Shown: positions 24,623 through 37,214 of the stretch, in pieces
How the letters are laid out: the number at the start of each line of letters is the position of its first letter
Numbering within the stretch: position 1 is the stretch's first letter
DNA from: Lelliottia amnigena
GTDB lineage: Bacteria; Pseudomonadota; Gammaproteobacteria; Enterobacterales; Enterobacteriaceae
Reading direction: 5' to 3'
Assembly (NCBI GenBank): GCA_900635465.1
Contig: LR134135.1
Span: 3,844,001 to 3,908,000 of the forward strand
Length of the DNA: 64,000 bases
The notes under the pieces: model-generated
Told to the model about the DNA's origin: nothing
Databases searched by the model: none
The model's input: only the letters and a program-made list of their open reading frames with translations
Program-made: the position numbers and the translations under genes

Positions 24623-25477
24623 ATGGTGCTGATGATCGTCAGCGGTCGTTCGGGCTCGGGGAAATCCGTGGCCCTTCGGGCGCTCGAAGATATGGGTTTT
24701 TACTGCGTCGATAACCTTCCGGTCGTACTGTTACCAGAACTGGCGCGTACGCTGGCTGACAGACAAATTTCTGCGGCCGTCAGCATCGACGTCCGTAATA
24801 TGCCGGAATCGCCGGAAGTCTTTGAGCAGGCGATGAGCAGCCTGCCAGAAACCTTCACTCCGCAATTGCTGTTCCTGGATGCCGATCGCAACACGCTGAT
24901 TCGTCGCTACAGTGATACCCGACGTTTGCATCCGCTTTCCAGCAAAAATCTCTCTCTCGAGAGCGCTATCGACGAAGAGAGTGATTTACTGGAGCCGCTG
25001 CGTTCCCGTGCCGATCTGATTGTCGACACCTCCGAGATGTCGGTTCACGAACTGGCCGAGATGCTGCGCACCCGCTTGCTGGGTAAACGTGAGCGTGAAC
25101 TCACCATGGTGTTCGAATCGTTTGGCTTCAAACATGGGATCCCTATCGATGCGGATTATGTGTTTGACGTACGCTTCCTGCCCAACCCGCACTGGGACCC
25201 TAAACTGCGTCCAATGACCGGTCTGGATAAGCCTGTTGCAGCATTCCTCGACAGACACACAGAAGTTCACAATTTTATATACCAGACGCGTAGCTACCTT
25301 GAGCTATGGTTACCTATGCTGGAAACCAACAACCGCAGCTACCTGACCGTAGCCATTGGTTGTACCGGCGGGAAACATCGTTCGGTGTATATTGCTGAAC
25401 AGCTGGCCGACTATTTCCGCTCACGCGGTAAAAACGTACAGTCTCGTCATCGCACGCTGGAAAAACGCAAAACATGA
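24623..25477 (+). CDS. rapZ: RNase adapter protein RapZ
   Basis: 284 residues; an N-terminal P-loop (GRSGSGKS, residues 8-15) and a C-terminal domain with [10 protein letters not shown]. RapZ senses glucosamine-6-P and delivers the sRNA GlmZ to RNase E, so it controls glmS and cell-wall precursor supply. It overlaps npr by four bases. Length equals E. coli. Confidence 0.97.
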
Positions 25478-25746
25478 CCGTAAAACATACCGTTGAGATC
25501 ACCAATAAGCTGGGCATGCACGCCCGTCCAGCGATGAAATTGTTTGAATTGATGCAGGGTTTTGACGCTGAAGTGTTGTTGCGTAACGACGAAGGCACCG
25601 AAGCTGAAGCCAACAGCGTTATCGCGCTGCTCATGCTCGATTCCGCCAAAGGTCGACAGATTGAAGTCGAAGCCACCGGCCCGCAAGAAGTTGAGGCGCT
25701 CGAAGCGGTGGTTGCCCTGTTTAACTCAGGCTTTGACGAGGACTGA
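25474..25746 (+). CDS. npr: Phosphocarrier protein NPr
   Basis: 90 residues of the HPr fold with the active His16 in [10 protein letters not shown]. NPr passes phosphate from enzyme I-Ntr to PtsN. It closes the rpoN operon and is followed by a hairpin; the E. coli gene yrbL, which normally sits next, is absent and mtgA follows at once on the other strand. Confidence 0.96.
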
Positions 25747-25764
25747 TTAAGCGGTTTGCCCTTC

Positions 25765-25790
25765 GCCCCTTTGCACGAGTTCAAGGGGCT
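25765..25790. terminator. Hairpin between npr and mtgA
   Basis: GCCCCTT ... AAGGGGC forms a seven-pair stem with a ten-base loop between the convergent genes. A short T-rich stretch follows on the plus strand. It probably ends the rpoN operon. Confidence 0.6.
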
Positions 25791-25800
25791 TGAGTCTCAC

Positions 25801-26526
25801 TCAGTACAGTTTATTCCCGGTCATAAACCCTTCCCCACCTAACTGACGCATCTGGCGCATAATCCACGCCTGGCGGTTGCGGACGTATCCCGATGGCGCA
25901 TTCGCTTTATAGATGATGGGGTTCGGCAAAACGGCGGCCAGCAGCGCCGCCTCTGACTGGCTCAGGCGGCTGGCGGGCTTGTTGAAATAGCGTTGTGCAG
26001 CGGCCTCAACACCAAATACCCCATCGCCAAACTCGGCGATATTCAGGTACACCGTCAGAATGCGTTTTTTACTCCAGACCGTTTCCATTCCGACCGTCAA
26101 CCCGGCCTCCAGCCCTTTTCGTACCCAGCTTCGACCATCCCACAAAAACAGATTTTTCGCCGTCTGCTGTGAAAGTGTTGATGCGCCGCGTACGCGTTTT
26201 TCATTGCGCTCATTGTGGGCCAGCGCCTTCTCGATGGCGGAAACGTCAAACCCCCAGTGTTCCGGGAACTTCTGATCTTCCGCCGCAATCACCGCCAGTC
26301 CCATCCATGGCGAAATCTCGTCCATGCTCACCCAGTCGGAATGTGCCACATAACTGAAATGGCCGGTTAGCCATGCGCTGATTTGACGCTCCAGCATCAC
26401 CGCCGAAAAGGGCACGGGCATAATGCTAAATAACGCGATGCCGCCGCCCCAGAAAACGGCCAGCGCCAGCACCACGCGAATGAAGATTCGCTTCGCCCAT
26501 GCGACGGGAGAACGTTTTTGACTCAC
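25801..26526 (-). CDS. mtgA: Monofunctional biosynthetic peptidoglycan transglycosylase
   Basis: 241 residues; one N-terminal TM helix then a GT51 domain with [14 protein letters not shown] (catalytic Glu), [15 protein letters not shown] and [11 protein letters not shown]. It polymerises lipid II at the septum. The start is a GTG at 26526 that overlaps the elbB stop (GTGA), so translation is coupled. The C-terminal 20 residues differ from E. coli but the length is the same within one residue. Confidence 0.94.
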   Translation of the reverse strand: MSQKRSPVAWAKRIFIRVVLALAVFWGGGIALFSIMPVPFSAVMLERQISAWLTGHFSYVAHSDWVSMDEISPWMGLAVIAAEDQKFPEHWGFDVSAIEKALAHNERNEKRVRGASTLSQQTAKNLFLWDGRSWVRKGLEAGLTVGMETVWSKKRILTVYLNIAEFGDGVFGVEAAAQRYFNKPASRLSQSEAALLAAVLPNPIIYKANAPSGYVRNRQAWIMRQMRQLGGEGFMTGNKLY

Positions 26527-27176
26527 TGGGTCAGAACCAACACGCGGTCAACCAGCTTATCAATACCGGTTGCGGCTTCTGCGATGTTTTGCGCCACCAT
26601 GTAAGCTGGCGTGGTAACGATCTTATTGTCTTCGTCGACAACGATATCGTCGACCGGGCAAGGGACATGTTCACCGCCCATCTCTTCGATCGCTTCCGCC
26701 GTGTCAATATCGGTACCAATGGTCAAACGTAACGGGAAATCAAAAATCTTTGGCAGCATAGCGGGCGCGATACACATAAAGCCCAGTGGTTTTCCCAGAG
26801 CATGCATGCGCTGAGCCAACGCTTGCAACGCGCTATCGACGTGGCATTCACTCCCCTGGCTGGCAAAAGTGCTCAAATTTTTTGCCGCGCCAAACCCACC
26901 GGGAACGATCAGCGCGTCCAGTTCATCAGCATTTGCCTGCGCCAAAGGCAAGATATTGCCTCGCGCAATACGGGCAGCTTCAATGAGCACATTACGCGTT
27001 TCAGACATCGGTTCACCAGACAGATGGTTAATCACATCCACCTGATTTTTATCCGGCGCAAAGCAAACGGCTTCTGCGCCCTGTTTTGCCAGCGCAAGCA
27101 GCGTCAGAACGGATTCATGGATCTCCGCACCGTCGTAAACGCCGCACCCACTTAGCACTACACCCACTTTTTTCAT
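26523..27176 (-). CDS. elbB: DJ-1/PfpI-like glyoxalase ElbB
   Basis: 217 residues of the DJ-1/PfpI fold with the nucleophilic Cys in GFMCIAPAM and the motif [12 protein letters not shown]. The E. coli protein has weak glyoxalase activity and was first linked to isoprenoid synthesis. I used the conserved start [12 protein letters not shown] at 27176. It forms a two-gene unit with mtgA. Confidence 0.94.
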   Translation of the reverse strand: MKKVGVVLSGCGVYDGAEIHESVLTLLALAKQGAEAVCFAPDKNQVDVINHLSGEPMSETRNVLIEAARIARGNILPLAQANADELDALIVPGGFGAAKNLSTFASQGSECHVDSALQALAQRMHALGKPLGFMCIAPAMLPKIFDFPLRLTIGTDIDTAEAIEEMGGEHVPCPVDDIVVDEDNKIVTTPAYMVAQNIAEAATGIDKLVDRVLVLTQ

Positions 27177-27295
27177 CTTGCTGCTCCTTCTCTGCAACCG
27201 TCTGAAGCATATTAAAAATTCTGATTAAAACGCTATGCTTCACACATTTCACTGATTCATGTAACAAATCATTTAAGATTTGCTATCTTAACTGC

Positions 27296-27418
27296 GTGCG
27301 GCCTAATTCTTAAGGCAGCGTCCATGCGAAAACAACACAAAAAATCAGGCGCGGCCACGATTTCCCTGGTGTTGGCGCAGTATTTCGCGCACCCCGGTTT
27401 ATCCGGGGTCATTTTTTT
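27296..27418 (+). ncRNA. arcZ: ArcZ small regulatory RNA
   Basis: Between elbB and arcB on the plus strand lies a sequence that matches E. coli ArcZ at both ends. It begins GTGCGGCC and keeps the functional 3' part with TTTCCCTGGTGTTGGCGCAG (27361-27380), then the terminator ACCCCGGTTTATCCGGGGT plus seven T. A TATCTT -10 box sits at 27284-27289. ArcZ is an Hfq-dependent RNA, cut to a short 3' form, that activates rpoS and represses motility and other genes; it is repressed by ArcA. The middle (about 27305-27345) differs from E. coli. Its terminator overlaps the 3' end of arcB, coded opposite. Confidence 0.92.
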
Positions 27419-29742
27419 GTACTTTCCACCCACGCTTTCAGCACGGCAACATCGTTTTGCCATTCCTGCTTCATCTCTTCAACCCATTCACCCACGTTAT
27501 CTGACCATGCGGGTAAATCGGGAGACTGGATCTGCTGACCCAACTGCTGCAAATGACGCAAGCCAATCGACCCGGCGGCACCTTTAATCTTGTGACCTTC
27601 TTCGACGATACCCTTCTGATCGCGAGCCGTCAGGTTGGATTCCAGCACGCTTAAATATCCTGGCATCATTTTTTCGAATACAGCCAGGCCATCGGTAATC
27701 AGCTTCGGTCCAACCAACTCGATATACTGTTCAAGCATGGCGATATCCAGAATCGTTTGTGCTTTTTCGCTATCAACGGACGTCATGGTGCTCTCCTCTT
27801 CATCACAGGTATCCCAGAATTTCTTGATCATGGCAGTCAGGGCGGGCACCGCCAGCGGCTTGCTGAGCACATCGTCCATACCGGCATCGAGGTACTCTTT
27901 TTTGTCCTTCAGCACGTTCGCCGTCAGCGCGACCAGCGGCGGAAGTTCATCACGAGCATAACGTTGCGTCAGCTCGCGAGAGATATCCAGCCCGGTCATG
28001 TCCGGAAGCTGGATATCCAGCAGCACAAGATCATATTCGCCGGGGGTAAACATCTCCAGCGCGGCGGTGCCGGTCATGGCCACATCGACGCTATTACCGA
28101 GTTTTTCCAGTACCGAACGGGCGACAATCACGTTCAACTCAATATCTTCAACCAACAGCACATGCAGCGCCGGTAATGGCAGTTCGTCATTTTCGAAGGT
28201 GTCTTCCACTTCTTCCGCTACCGCCGGGGCATGGACAGTCAGCGTAAACGTTGAGCCTTTACCCTGCTGGCTTGAAACCGTGATATCCCCCCCCATGCTT
28301 TTTGCCAGGCGGCGGGATACGGCCAGGCCAATCCCGGTTCCGGTGGCGGGTTTCCCGCCGTTGCTGTCTTTCACCTGATAATACATGGCGAAAATCTTGT
28401 CGTGCTCATCCTGCGGAATACCGATACCGGAATCTTGCACTTCAAAGTGCAGCATATCGCCCTGGTCAAAACGGATGCGAACCACCACTTCACCCTGCTG
28501 GGTAAATTTCACGGCGTTGCTGATAAGATTCCACAGGATCTGACGCAGCCGCGTCCCGTCAGTCACCACTTTATGCGGCAACGGCAATGTTGGCTCAAGC
28601 ACAAAACGCAGCCCTTTTTGCTGGGCCTGTAAGCCAGAAAGATTTTCAAGATCGGCCAGGAAACCGGTGAAGTCTACCGGCTGGTTATCCAGTTGGACTT
28701 TGCGGCGCTCCATCTTATCCATGTCGATAATATCATTGAAAATATTACCCAGCGTCACCGCTGAAACATGAATGGTTTTGAGGTATTTCTCCTGTTCGCT
28801 GGTTAGTTCGGTATCCAGCAAAATACGGCTGAGACCCACGATGCCATTCAGCGGCGTACGCAACTCATGGCTGATGGTGGAGATAAAGGTGGTTTTGTCG
28901 CGGCTGGCACGCTCAAGCGCATCCTGATAGCGCTTACGCTCGGTAATATCGCGGCCAAAGCCCATCAGTCCGTGACGTTTACCGACGCGATCGTAATACG
29001 GCACTTTGCGGATTTCAAAACAGGCTTTGCGCCCATCCGGATAATCCAGCCACTGTTCGTAGGTCAACGAGACATTGTGACGGAAAACTTTCTCATCGGT
29101 TTCAATCACTTTGACCGCGGCTTCTTCTGAGTAAACGTCCTGCGGTTTAAGGTGTATCAGCTGCTTTTCGCTTTTTCCCGTCAACAACTCCATGGCCCGG
29201 TTGCAGCCGGAAAATTCTTTATCTTCATTGCGATAGAAAACGAGATCGGGTGAGGCATCAAGGAAAGAACGCAGGAATGAGGATTGCTGTTCGAGCTGAA
29301 TTTGCGTCACTTCGCGCTCTTTCATCTCGATTTTCAGTTGCTCAAGCGTGGCCTGACGTTCCGCTTCCGCCTTCTCACGATCTGAAATCTCCTGGTTCAA
29401 CTGCGCAATGTTGTCCTTCAACTGCACGTTGAGTTTGAGATCGCGATCGCGCATCTCCTCCAGCTTTTGCACCAGCCGGGAAAGACGCTGGCGTGACTCC
29501 TCCAGCTGCTCCACCACCACCGAGAGAAAATAGACAGCCCACGGCGTGATCAACAAACCAAAGAAGATTGAGCGGATAACGTCAATGCTCTCAACCTGAC
29601 CGTGCAGCACCATGGTCACGGCCATCTGTACCACAATCGCCAGCACCACCAGTGCCAGCGCCAACAGTAGGGAGAAACGCACCAAGCCGAGCTTCATCAT
29701 CAGATCGACGTAATACTGCGCCAGCATACGAATTTGCTTCAT
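27409..29742 (-). CDS. arcB: Aerobic respiration control sensor kinase ArcB
   Basis: 777 residues, a hybrid tripartite kinase. Two TM helices (about 20-80), a coiled linker, a PAS domain (LDASPDLVFYRNEDKEF), the H box FISTISHELRTPLNG, an ATPase domain with GTGIGLAVSRR, a receiver domain (LVLLDIQLPDMTG), and a C-terminal Hpt domain with EEGHKIKGAAGS. It senses the quinone pool and phosphorylates ArcA. I chose the ATG at 29742 (MKQIRMLAQYY). Its stop lies in the T run of the arcZ terminator. In E. coli yhcC lies directly upstream; here a 12.5 kb block intervenes. Confidence 0.97.
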   Translation of the reverse strand: MKQIRMLAQYYVDLMMKLGLVRFSLLLALALVVLAIVVQMAVTMVLHGQVESIDVIRSIFFGLLITPWAVYFLSVVVEQLEESRQRLSRLVQKLEEMRDRDLKLNVQLKDNIAQLNQEISDREKAEAERQATLEQLKIEMKEREVTQIQLEQQSSFLRSFLDASPDLVFYRNEDKEFSGCNRAMELLTGKSEKQLIHLKPQDVYSEEAAVKVIETDEKVFRHNVSLTYEQWLDYPDGRKACFEIRKVPYYDRVGKRHGLMGFGRDITERKRYQDALERASRDKTTFISTISHELRTPLNGIVGLSRILLDTELTSEQEKYLKTIHVSAVTLGNIFNDIIDMDKMERRKVQLDNQPVDFTGFLADLENLSGLQAQQKGLRFVLEPTLPLPHKVVTDGTRLRQILWNLISNAVKFTQQGEVVVRIRFDQGDMLHFEVQDSGIGIPQDEHDKIFAMYYQVKDSNGGKPATGTGIGLAVSRRLAKSMGGDITVSSQQGKGSTFTLTVHAPAVAEEVEDTFENDELPLPALHVLLVEDIELNVIVARSVLEKLGNSVDVAMTGTAALEMFTPGEYDLVLLDIQLPDMTGLDISRELTQRYARDELPPLVALTANVLKDKKEYLDAGMDDVLSKPLAVPALTAMIKKFWDTCDEEESTMTSVDSEKAQTILDIAMLEQYIELVGPKLITDGLAVFEKMMPGYLSVLESNLTARDQKGIVEEGHKIKGAAGSIGLRHLQQLGQQIQSPDLPAWSDNVGEWVEEMKQEWQNDVAVLKAWVESTKK

Positions 29743-29839
29743 AGGGGATCCCTTCACAACATCATCGCTCAATCATACTCAAATTTGAGGCAAGACGTTG
29801 AAGGTTGTGTGAAAAAGTTCGGAGTGAAGCGGGTGGTGA

Positions 29840-29869
29840 GACTCACTCCCGGCGATGCGGGAGTGAGTC
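29840..29869 (-). terminator. Perfect hairpin after lptG, at the arcB-side block boundary
   Basis: GACTCACTCCC and GGGAGTGAGTC form an 11-pair stem six bases after the lptG stop. No T run follows on the minus strand. It probably marks the 3' end of lptFG and lies in the 133-base gap where the displaced block meets arcB. Confidence 0.6.
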
Positions 29870-29875
29870 AGGTCA

Positions 29876-30958
29876 TCAGGAGCGTCTGAGGAGCAACCAA
29901 AGGCTTATCAGGAGGAACGAAGCGCTTGGCAACAGCGCACCAATCAGCGGAGGAATGCCGTATACCAACGTCAACGGACCAAAGATCTGATCCAGCACGT
30001 AAAAGACGAAACCGAAGCTGATCCCCGTCACCACGCGCACGCCCATTGCCACGCTACGCAGCGGCCCGAAGATAAACGACAGGGCCATTAGCATCATCAC
30101 CGCAACCGACATCGGCTGGAAAATTTTGCTCCACATGTTGAGCTGATAACGCCCTGCATCCTGGCCGCTCGACTTCAGATACTTCACGTAGTTATGTAAG
30201 CCGCTGATCGATAACGCATCGGGATCCAACGCCACTACACCCAGTTTGTCTGGGGTCAGGTTGGTCTTCCAGGTGCCTGATACCGTCTGAGAACCGGTGA
30301 TTTGCTTAGGATCTTGCAGGTTAGATTCATCCACCTGCGACAAACGCCACACCCTTTTTGCAGAATCAAATTTTGCCGTCGCCGCATACCGGACGGACTG
30401 CAAACGACGATTATCATTGAAGGCGTAAATACTCACGCCGCCCAGTTCATCTTCGCCCTTCACGCGTTCGATATAGACAAAATTATTGCCGTCTTTTGCC
30501 CACAAGCCCTGCTGCGTGGACATCAGCGAGCCGCCGTACATGGCTTGCGCGCGGTAATTACGCGCCGTCTGCTCGCCCTGCGGTGCCACCCACTCGCCAA
30601 TCGCCATGGTCAGTAACACCAGCGGAATCGCCGTTTTCATAACCGACAGCGCCACTTGCATACGGGTGAAACCCGACGCCTGCATCACCACCAACTCACT
30701 GCGCTGCGCCAGCATCCCCAGACCTAACAATGCGCCAAGCAGCGCGGCCATGGGGAAGAAAATCTGCACATCTTTCGGGATGCTCAGAAGGGTATACATC
30801 CCCGCACCCAGTGCGTCGTAACTGCCTTGCCCGGCCTTTTTCAACTGGTCAACAAACTTGATGATGCCGGAGAGCGACACCAGCATGAATAACGTCATCA
30901 TGATGGTGGTGAAAATAGTTTTACCGATATAGCGGTCAAGAACGCCAAACGCCTGCAT
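29876..30958 (-). CDS. lptG: LPS export permease LptG
   Basis: 360 residues; six TM helices (three at each end) around a periplasmic beta-jellyroll. Pairs with LptF and LptB to pull LPS out of the inner membrane. Its ATG overlaps the lptF stop by one base (TAATG). In E. coli the neighbour beyond its 3' end is yjgR; here it is arcB. Confidence 0.96.
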   Translation of the reverse strand: MQAFGVLDRYIGKTIFTTIMMTLFMLVSLSGIIKFVDQLKKAGQGSYDALGAGMYTLLSIPKDVQIFFPMAALLGALLGLGMLAQRSELVVMQASGFTRMQVALSVMKTAIPLVLLTMAIGEWVAPQGEQTARNYRAQAMYGGSLMSTQQGLWAKDGNNFVYIERVKGEDELGGVSIYAFNDNRRLQSVRYAATAKFDSAKRVWRLSQVDESNLQDPKQITGSQTVSGTWKTNLTPDKLGVVALDPDALSISGLHNYVKYLKSSGQDAGRYQLNMWSKIFQPMSVAVMMLMALSFIFGPLRSVAMGVRVVTGISFGFVFYVLDQIFGPLTLVYGIPPLIGALLPSASFLLISLWLLLRRS

Positions 30959-32058
30959 TACACCGCTCCTTTACGCATTAAACGGGAACGCATGCGACGC
31001 ATCGGCACGGTATCCCACAGGTTCAATACTACCGCCAGTAGCAGGTAAAGACCGTTGACTGCCCATGTCCAAATCATGGGATCGATCTTACCCTTTCCAC
31101 CGTTAGACTTGATGGACGTTTGCAGCAGGAAGAACACCAGATAGAGGAGCATGGCGGGTAACATTGACAGTACGCGGCCCTGACGCGGATTGACCACGCT
31201 CAGCGGCACGACCATCAGCGCCATCATAAATACGGTGAATACCAGCGTCAGACGCCAGTGCAATTCTGCGCGGGCGCGATTGGTATCGGTATTGATTAGC
31301 GTGCGCATGTCCATCTGCTCGGTATCCGTCGGGTCAAGCGCAACGTTTTGATGCCCGACAACCGCCTGATAGTTTTGGAAGTCCGTAATACGGAAATCGC
31401 GCAACAACGCTGTGCCTTCAAAACGCGTACCCTTATTCAACGTCACAACCTGAGAGCCGTCTTTACGTTGAGTGAGTTGACCGGAATCAGCCACCACCAC
31501 CGACGGACGGGCGTTGCCTTTAGTCCGGATTTGCGCGAGGAACACATCATCGAAACGGCTACCGTCCACGCTCTCGATAAAGAGCACAGAACTGCCGTCA
31601 GAAGCTTGCTGGAACTGGCCTTGCGCCAATGCAGCCATGCCTGGGTTCGCTTTGGCCTCTGCGAGCACTTCGTCCTGATGTTTTGAAGACCAGGGACCAG
31701 CCCACATGACGTTCACTGCAGCCACGATACCCGTGAACAGCGCCAACACCATCGCCGCTTTGACCAACACGGCTTTGCTTAAGCCGCAGGCATGCATGAC
31801 CGTGATTTCGCTTTCGGTATAGAGTTTGCCCAGCGTCATGAGCAGGCCGAGGAAAAGACTTAGCGGCAGAATAAGCTGCGCCATTTCAGGCACGCCTAAT
31901 CCGAGCAGAGAAAGCACCAGATTTGTTGGGATTTCACCGTCAACAGCCGCACCGAGGATCCTGACCAGCTTCTGACAGAAAAAGATCAGAAGCAGGATGA
32001 AAAGGATGGCCAGTTGGCTCTTGAGCGTCTCCCGTACCAGATATCTTATGATTATCAC
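30958..32058 (-). CDS. lptF: LPS export permease LptF
   Basis: 366 residues, same fold as LptG: TM helices at both ends, jellyroll in the middle. The start is a GTG (M-I-I-I-R-Y-L-V), as in E. coli. It is divergent from pepA, and the 266 bases between hold both promoters. Ends RLMRKGAV like the E. coli protein. Confidence 0.96.
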   Translation of the reverse strand: MIIIRYLVRETLKSQLAILFILLLIFFCQKLVRILGAAVDGEIPTNLVLSLLGLGVPEMAQLILPLSLFLGLLMTLGKLYTESEITVMHACGLSKAVLVKAAMVLALFTGIVAAVNVMWAGPWSSKHQDEVLAEAKANPGMAALAQGQFQQASDGSSVLFIESVDGSRFDDVFLAQIRTKGNARPSVVVADSGQLTQRKDGSQVVTLNKGTRFEGTALLRDFRITDFQNYQAVVGHQNVALDPTDTEQMDMRTLINTDTNRARAELHWRLTLVFTVFMMALMVVPLSVVNPRQGRVLSMLPAMLLYLVFFLLQTSIKSNGGKGKIDPMIWTWAVNGLYLLLAVVLNLWDTVPMRRMRSRLMRKGAV

Positions 32059-32321
32059 TTTAAATACGCCCGTAAAAACCCGTCTCTTTGCTGGAATATT
32101 GCTTGTTTCATGGCTTAAAGGTCATTTATTCTCTTGAGTCGTCGAAATCATCGCTAAAATTAAAAAACCCGGCGGATTCGCGCTTCAGGAAATTTTTTGA
32201 ACTGCCGAAACCGTAGTAACGTAAGATTAACACGAAGTCACCACAACAGCGGATGTGAGTTACGAAAGGTTTCAATTCTATCCGTAGCCGCCGTCGTTGT
32301 CTTTAAGATTCAGGAGCGTAG

Positions 32322-33836
<1,515 letters not shown>

Positions 33837-33846
33837 ACTAATCGTA

Positions 33847-33874
33847 TGCCCGACTGGCGCGTTGCCGTCGGGCA
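33847..33874 (+). repeat. REP-like palindrome between pepA and holC
   Basis: TGCCCGAC ... GTCGGGCA is a perfect 8-pair stem around a 12-base GC-rich loop, in the 71-base pepA-holC gap. It has no T run and resembles the small dispersed palindromes of enteric genomes that protect mRNA 3' ends. Confidence 0.5.
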
Positions 33875-33907
33875 CTACGTTTAAATTCACCACAAGAAGC
33901 CCCATAT

Positions 33908-34351
33908 ATGAAGAATGCAACGTTCTACCTTCTGGACAATGATACCCATCAGGATGGTCTCAGCGCCGTCGAACAGCTGGTGTGTGAAATTGCCGCAGAA
34001 CGTTGGCGAAATGGAAAACGTGTACTGATTGCCTGCGAAGATGAACAGCAGGCTATTCGCCTCGACGAAGCGCTGTGGGCAAGACCGCCCGAGAGTTTTG
34101 TCCCGCACAATTTATCGGGTGAAGGACCACGCGGCGGCGCGCCGGTGGAAATTGCCTGGCCGCAAAAACGCAACAGCAGCGCACGCGATATCTTGATTAG
34201 CTTGCGTGCGGGCTTTGCAGATTTTGCCACCGCTTTCACAGAAGTGGTAGACTTTGTCCCTCACGAAGATTCTCTGAAACAACTGGCGCGCGAACGCTAC
34301 AAAGCGTACCGCCTGGCTGGTTTTAACCTGAATACGGCAACCTGGAAATAA
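33908..34351 (+). CDS. holC: DNA polymerase III chi subunit
   Basis: 147 residues, beginning [17 protein letters not shown]. Chi links the clamp loader to SSB at the replication fork. The stop overlaps the valS start by one base (TAATG), so the two are translationally coupled, as in E. coli. Confidence 0.96.
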   Translation: MKNATFYLLDNDTHQDGLSAVEQLVCEIAAERWRNGKRVLIACEDEQQAIRLDEALWARPPESFVPHNLSGEGPRGGAPVEIAWPQKRNSSARDILISLRAGFADFATAFTEVVDFVPHEDSLKQLARERYKAYRLAGFNLNTATWK

Positions 34352-37206
34352 TGGAAAAGACATACAACCCACGAGATATCGAACAGCCGCTTTACGAGCA
34401 CTGGGAAGAGCAGGGCTATTTCAAGCCTAACGGCGATGAAAGCAAAGAGTCCTTCTGCATCATGATCCCGCCGCCGAACGTCACCGGCAGTTTGCATATG
34501 GGTCATGCTTTCCAGCAAACCATCATGGACACCATGATCCGCTACCAGCGCATGCAGGGTAAAAACACCCTGTGGCAGGCAGGTACTGACCACGCGGGTA
34601 TTGCTACCCAGATGGTGGTTGAGCGTAAAATTGCCGCTGAAGAAGGTAAAACCCGCCACGACTACGGTCGCGACGCCTTTATCGACAAAATTTGGCAGTG
34701 GAAAGCAGAATCTGGCGGCACCATTACCCGTCAGATGCGCCGTCTCGGCAACTCCGTGGACTGGGAGCGCGAGCGCTTCACCATGGACGAAGGCCTTTCC
34801 AATGCCGTGAAAGAAGTGTTCGTCCGCCTGTACAAAGAAGATCTGATTTACCGTGGCAAACGCCTGGTAAACTGGGATCCAAAACTGCGCACAGCAATCT
34901 CCGATCTGGAAGTGGAAAACCGCGAGTCTAAAGGCTCGATGTGGCACATCCGCTATCCGCTGGCAGATGGCGCGAAAACCGCAGACGGTAAAGATTATCT
35001 GGTCGTAGCCACGACCCGTCCGGAAACCCTGCTGGGCGATACTGGTGTGGCCGTTAACCCGGAAGATCCACGCTATAAAGACCTGATCGGCAAGTTTGTA
35101 GAATTGCCGCTGGTGAATCGTCGCATCCCGATTCTGGGCGACGAACACGCCGACATGGAAAAAGGCACCGGCTGTGTGAAAATCACCCCGGCGCACGACT
35201 TCAACGACTATGAAGTGGGTCGTCGTCACGCTCTGCCGATGATCAATATTCTGACCTTTGACGGTGACATCCGCGAAAGCGCAGAAGTGTACGACACCAA
35301 AGGCGAAGAATCTGACGTTTACCCAAGCGATATTCCTGCGGAATTCCAGAAGCTGGAACGCTTTGCCGCGCGTAAAGCGGTGGTTGCCGCCATTGACGCG
35401 CTTGGCTTGCTTGAAGAGATCAAACCACACGATCTGACCGTTCCTTACGGCGACCGTGGCGGCGTGGTTATCGAACCAATGCTGACCGACCAGTGGTACG
35501 TACGTGCCGATGTGCTGGCAAAACCTGCGGTTGAAGCGGTTGAAAACGGCGACATTCAGTTCGTGCCGAAACAGTACGAAAACATGTACTTCTCCTGGAT
35601 GCGTGATATTCAGGACTGGTGTATTTCTCGTCAGCTGTGGTGGGGTCACCGTATCCCAGCGTGGTACGACAACGAGGGCAACGTGTTTGTCGGCCGCACC
35701 GAAGACGAAGTGCGCCAGGAAAATAACCTCGGTGCCGATGTTGCGCTGCGTCAGGACGACGACGTTCTCGATACCTGGTTCTCTTCCGCACTGTGGACTT
35801 TCTCTACGCTCGGCTGGCCAGAGAACACCGACGCGCTGCGTCAGTTCCACCCAACCAGCGTGATGGTATCCGGCTTCGACATTATCTTCTTCTGGATCGC
35901 CCGCATGATCATGATGACCATGCACTTCATCAAAGATGAAAACGGCAAACCTCAGGTTCCGTTTAAAACCGTCTACATGACCGGTTTGATTCGTGACGAT
36001 GAAGGCCAGAAAATGTCCAAATCCAAGGGCAACGTTATCGACCCGCTGGATATGGTTGACGGTATTTCGCTGGCAGACCTGCTGGAAAAACGTACCGGCA
36101 ACATGATGCAGCCGCAGCTGGCGGAAAAAATCGCCAAGCGCACCGAGAAGCAATTCCCGGACGGCATCGAGCCGCACGGCACCGACGCCCTGCGTTTCAC
36201 CCTGGCGGCGCTGGCCTCTACCGGTCGCGACATCAACTGGGACATGAAACGTCTGGAAGGTTACCGCAACTTCTGTAACAAACTGTGGAACGCCAGCCGC
36301 TTTGTGCTGATGAACACGGAAGATCAGGATTGTGGTTTCAACGGTGGCGAGATGACGCTGTCGCTGGCGGATCGCTGGATCCTCGCGGAATTCAACCAGA
36401 CCATCAAAGCATACCGTGAAGCGCTGGACACTTACCGCTTTGATATCGCGGCAGGTATCCTGTACGAATTCACCTGGAACCAGTTCTGTGACTGGTATCT
36501 GGAGCTGACCAAGCCGGTGATGAACGGCGGCAATGAAGCTGAACTGCGCGGCACGCGCAACACGCTGATCACCGTTCTGGAAGGTTTACTGCGCCTGGCG
36601 CATCCGATCATTCCATTCATTACCGAAACCATCTGGCAGCGCGTGAAGGTTATCAAAGGCATTACTGCCGATACCATTATGCTCCAGCCGTTCCCGGAGT
36701 TTGATGCCACCCAAGTGGATGAAGCCGCGGCTTCCGATACCGAATGGCTAAAACAGGCGATCGTTGCCGTACGTAATATTCGTGCGGAAATGAACATCTC
36801 TCCGGGCAAACCGCTGGAACTGCTGCTGCGCGGTTGCAGTGATGCTGCGATTCGTCGTGTTAGCGAGAACCGTAACTTCCTGCAAAACATGGCGCGTCTG
36901 GAAAGCATCACCGTGCTGCCAGCCAATGATAAAGGTCCGGTTTCCGTGACCAAAATCATCGATGGTGCTGAGCTGCTGATCCCAATGGCTGGTCTTATCG
37001 ACAAAGACACTGAGCTGGCGCGTCTGGCGAAAGAAGTGGCCAAAGTCGAGATCGAAATTGGCAAGATCGAAAGCAAGCTGTCCAACGAAGGTTTCGTGGC
37101 GCGTGCACCTGAAGCGGTTATCGCGAAAGAGCGTGAACGCCTGGTTGCATTCGCTGATGCAAAAGCGAAACTGATCGAACAGCAAGCGGTTATCGCTGCG
37201 CTGTAA
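34351..37206 (+). CDS. valS: Valyl-tRNA synthetase
   Basis: 951 residues, class I synthetase. The HIGH motif appears as [13 protein letters not shown] near residue 45, the editing (CP1) domain follows with [15 protein letters not shown], then KMSKSKGNV near 555, the anticodon-binding domain, and a C-terminal coiled coil ([19 protein letters not shown]). Length equals E. coli. It is followed by a perfect hairpin at 37215-37240. Confidence 0.98.
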   Translation: MEKTYNPRDIEQPLYEHWEEQGYFKPNGDESKESFCIMIPPPNVTGSLHMGHAFQQTIMDTMIRYQRMQGKNTLWQAGTDHAGIATQMVVERKIAAEEGKTRHDYGRDAFIDKIWQWKAESGGTITRQMRRLGNSVDWERERFTMDEGLSNAVKEVFVRLYKEDLIYRGKRLVNWDPKLRTAISDLEVENRESKGSMWHIRYPLADGAKTADGKDYLVVATTRPETLLGDTGVAVNPEDPRYKDLIGKFVELPLVNRRIPILGDEHADMEKGTGCVKITPAHDFNDYEVGRRHALPMINILTFDGDIRESAEVYDTKGEESDVYPSDIPAEFQKLERFAARKAVVAAIDALGLLEEIKPHDLTVPYGDRGGVVIEPMLTDQWYVRADVLAKPAVEAVENGDIQFVPKQYENMYFSWMRDIQDWCISRQLWWGHRIPAWYDNEGNVFVGRTEDEVRQENNLGADVALRQDDDVLDTWFSSALWTFSTLGWPENTDALRQFHPTSVMVSGFDIIFFWIARMIMMTMHFIKDENGKPQVPFKTVYMTGLIRDDEGQKMSKSKGNVIDPLDMVDGISLADLLEKRTGNMMQPQLAEKIAKRTEKQFPDGIEPHGTDALRFTLAALASTGRDINWDMKRLEGYRNFCNKLWNASRFVLMNTEDQDCGFNGGEMTLSLADRWILAEFNQTIKAYREALDTYRFDIAAGILYEFTWNQFCDWYLELTKPVMNGGNEAELRGTRNTLITVLEGLLRLAHPIIPFITETIWQRVKVIKGITADTIMLQPFPEFDATQVDEAAASDTEWLKQAIVAVRNIRAEMNISPGKPLELLLRGCSDAAIRRVSENRNFLQNMARLESITVLPANDKGPVSVTKIIDGAELLIPMAGLIDKDTELARLAKEVAKVEIEIGKIESKLSNEGFVARAPEAVIAKERERLVAFADAKAKLIEQQAVIAAL

Positions 37207-37214
37207 GAGCTTAG

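Noticed and set aside
34297..36177. 626-codon open frame antisense to valS
   Set aside because: It lies wholly opposite valS in a GC-rich, strongly codon-biased gene, which commonly leaves the antisense frame open. The translation has no recognisable domain and no ribosome-binding site that I trust.
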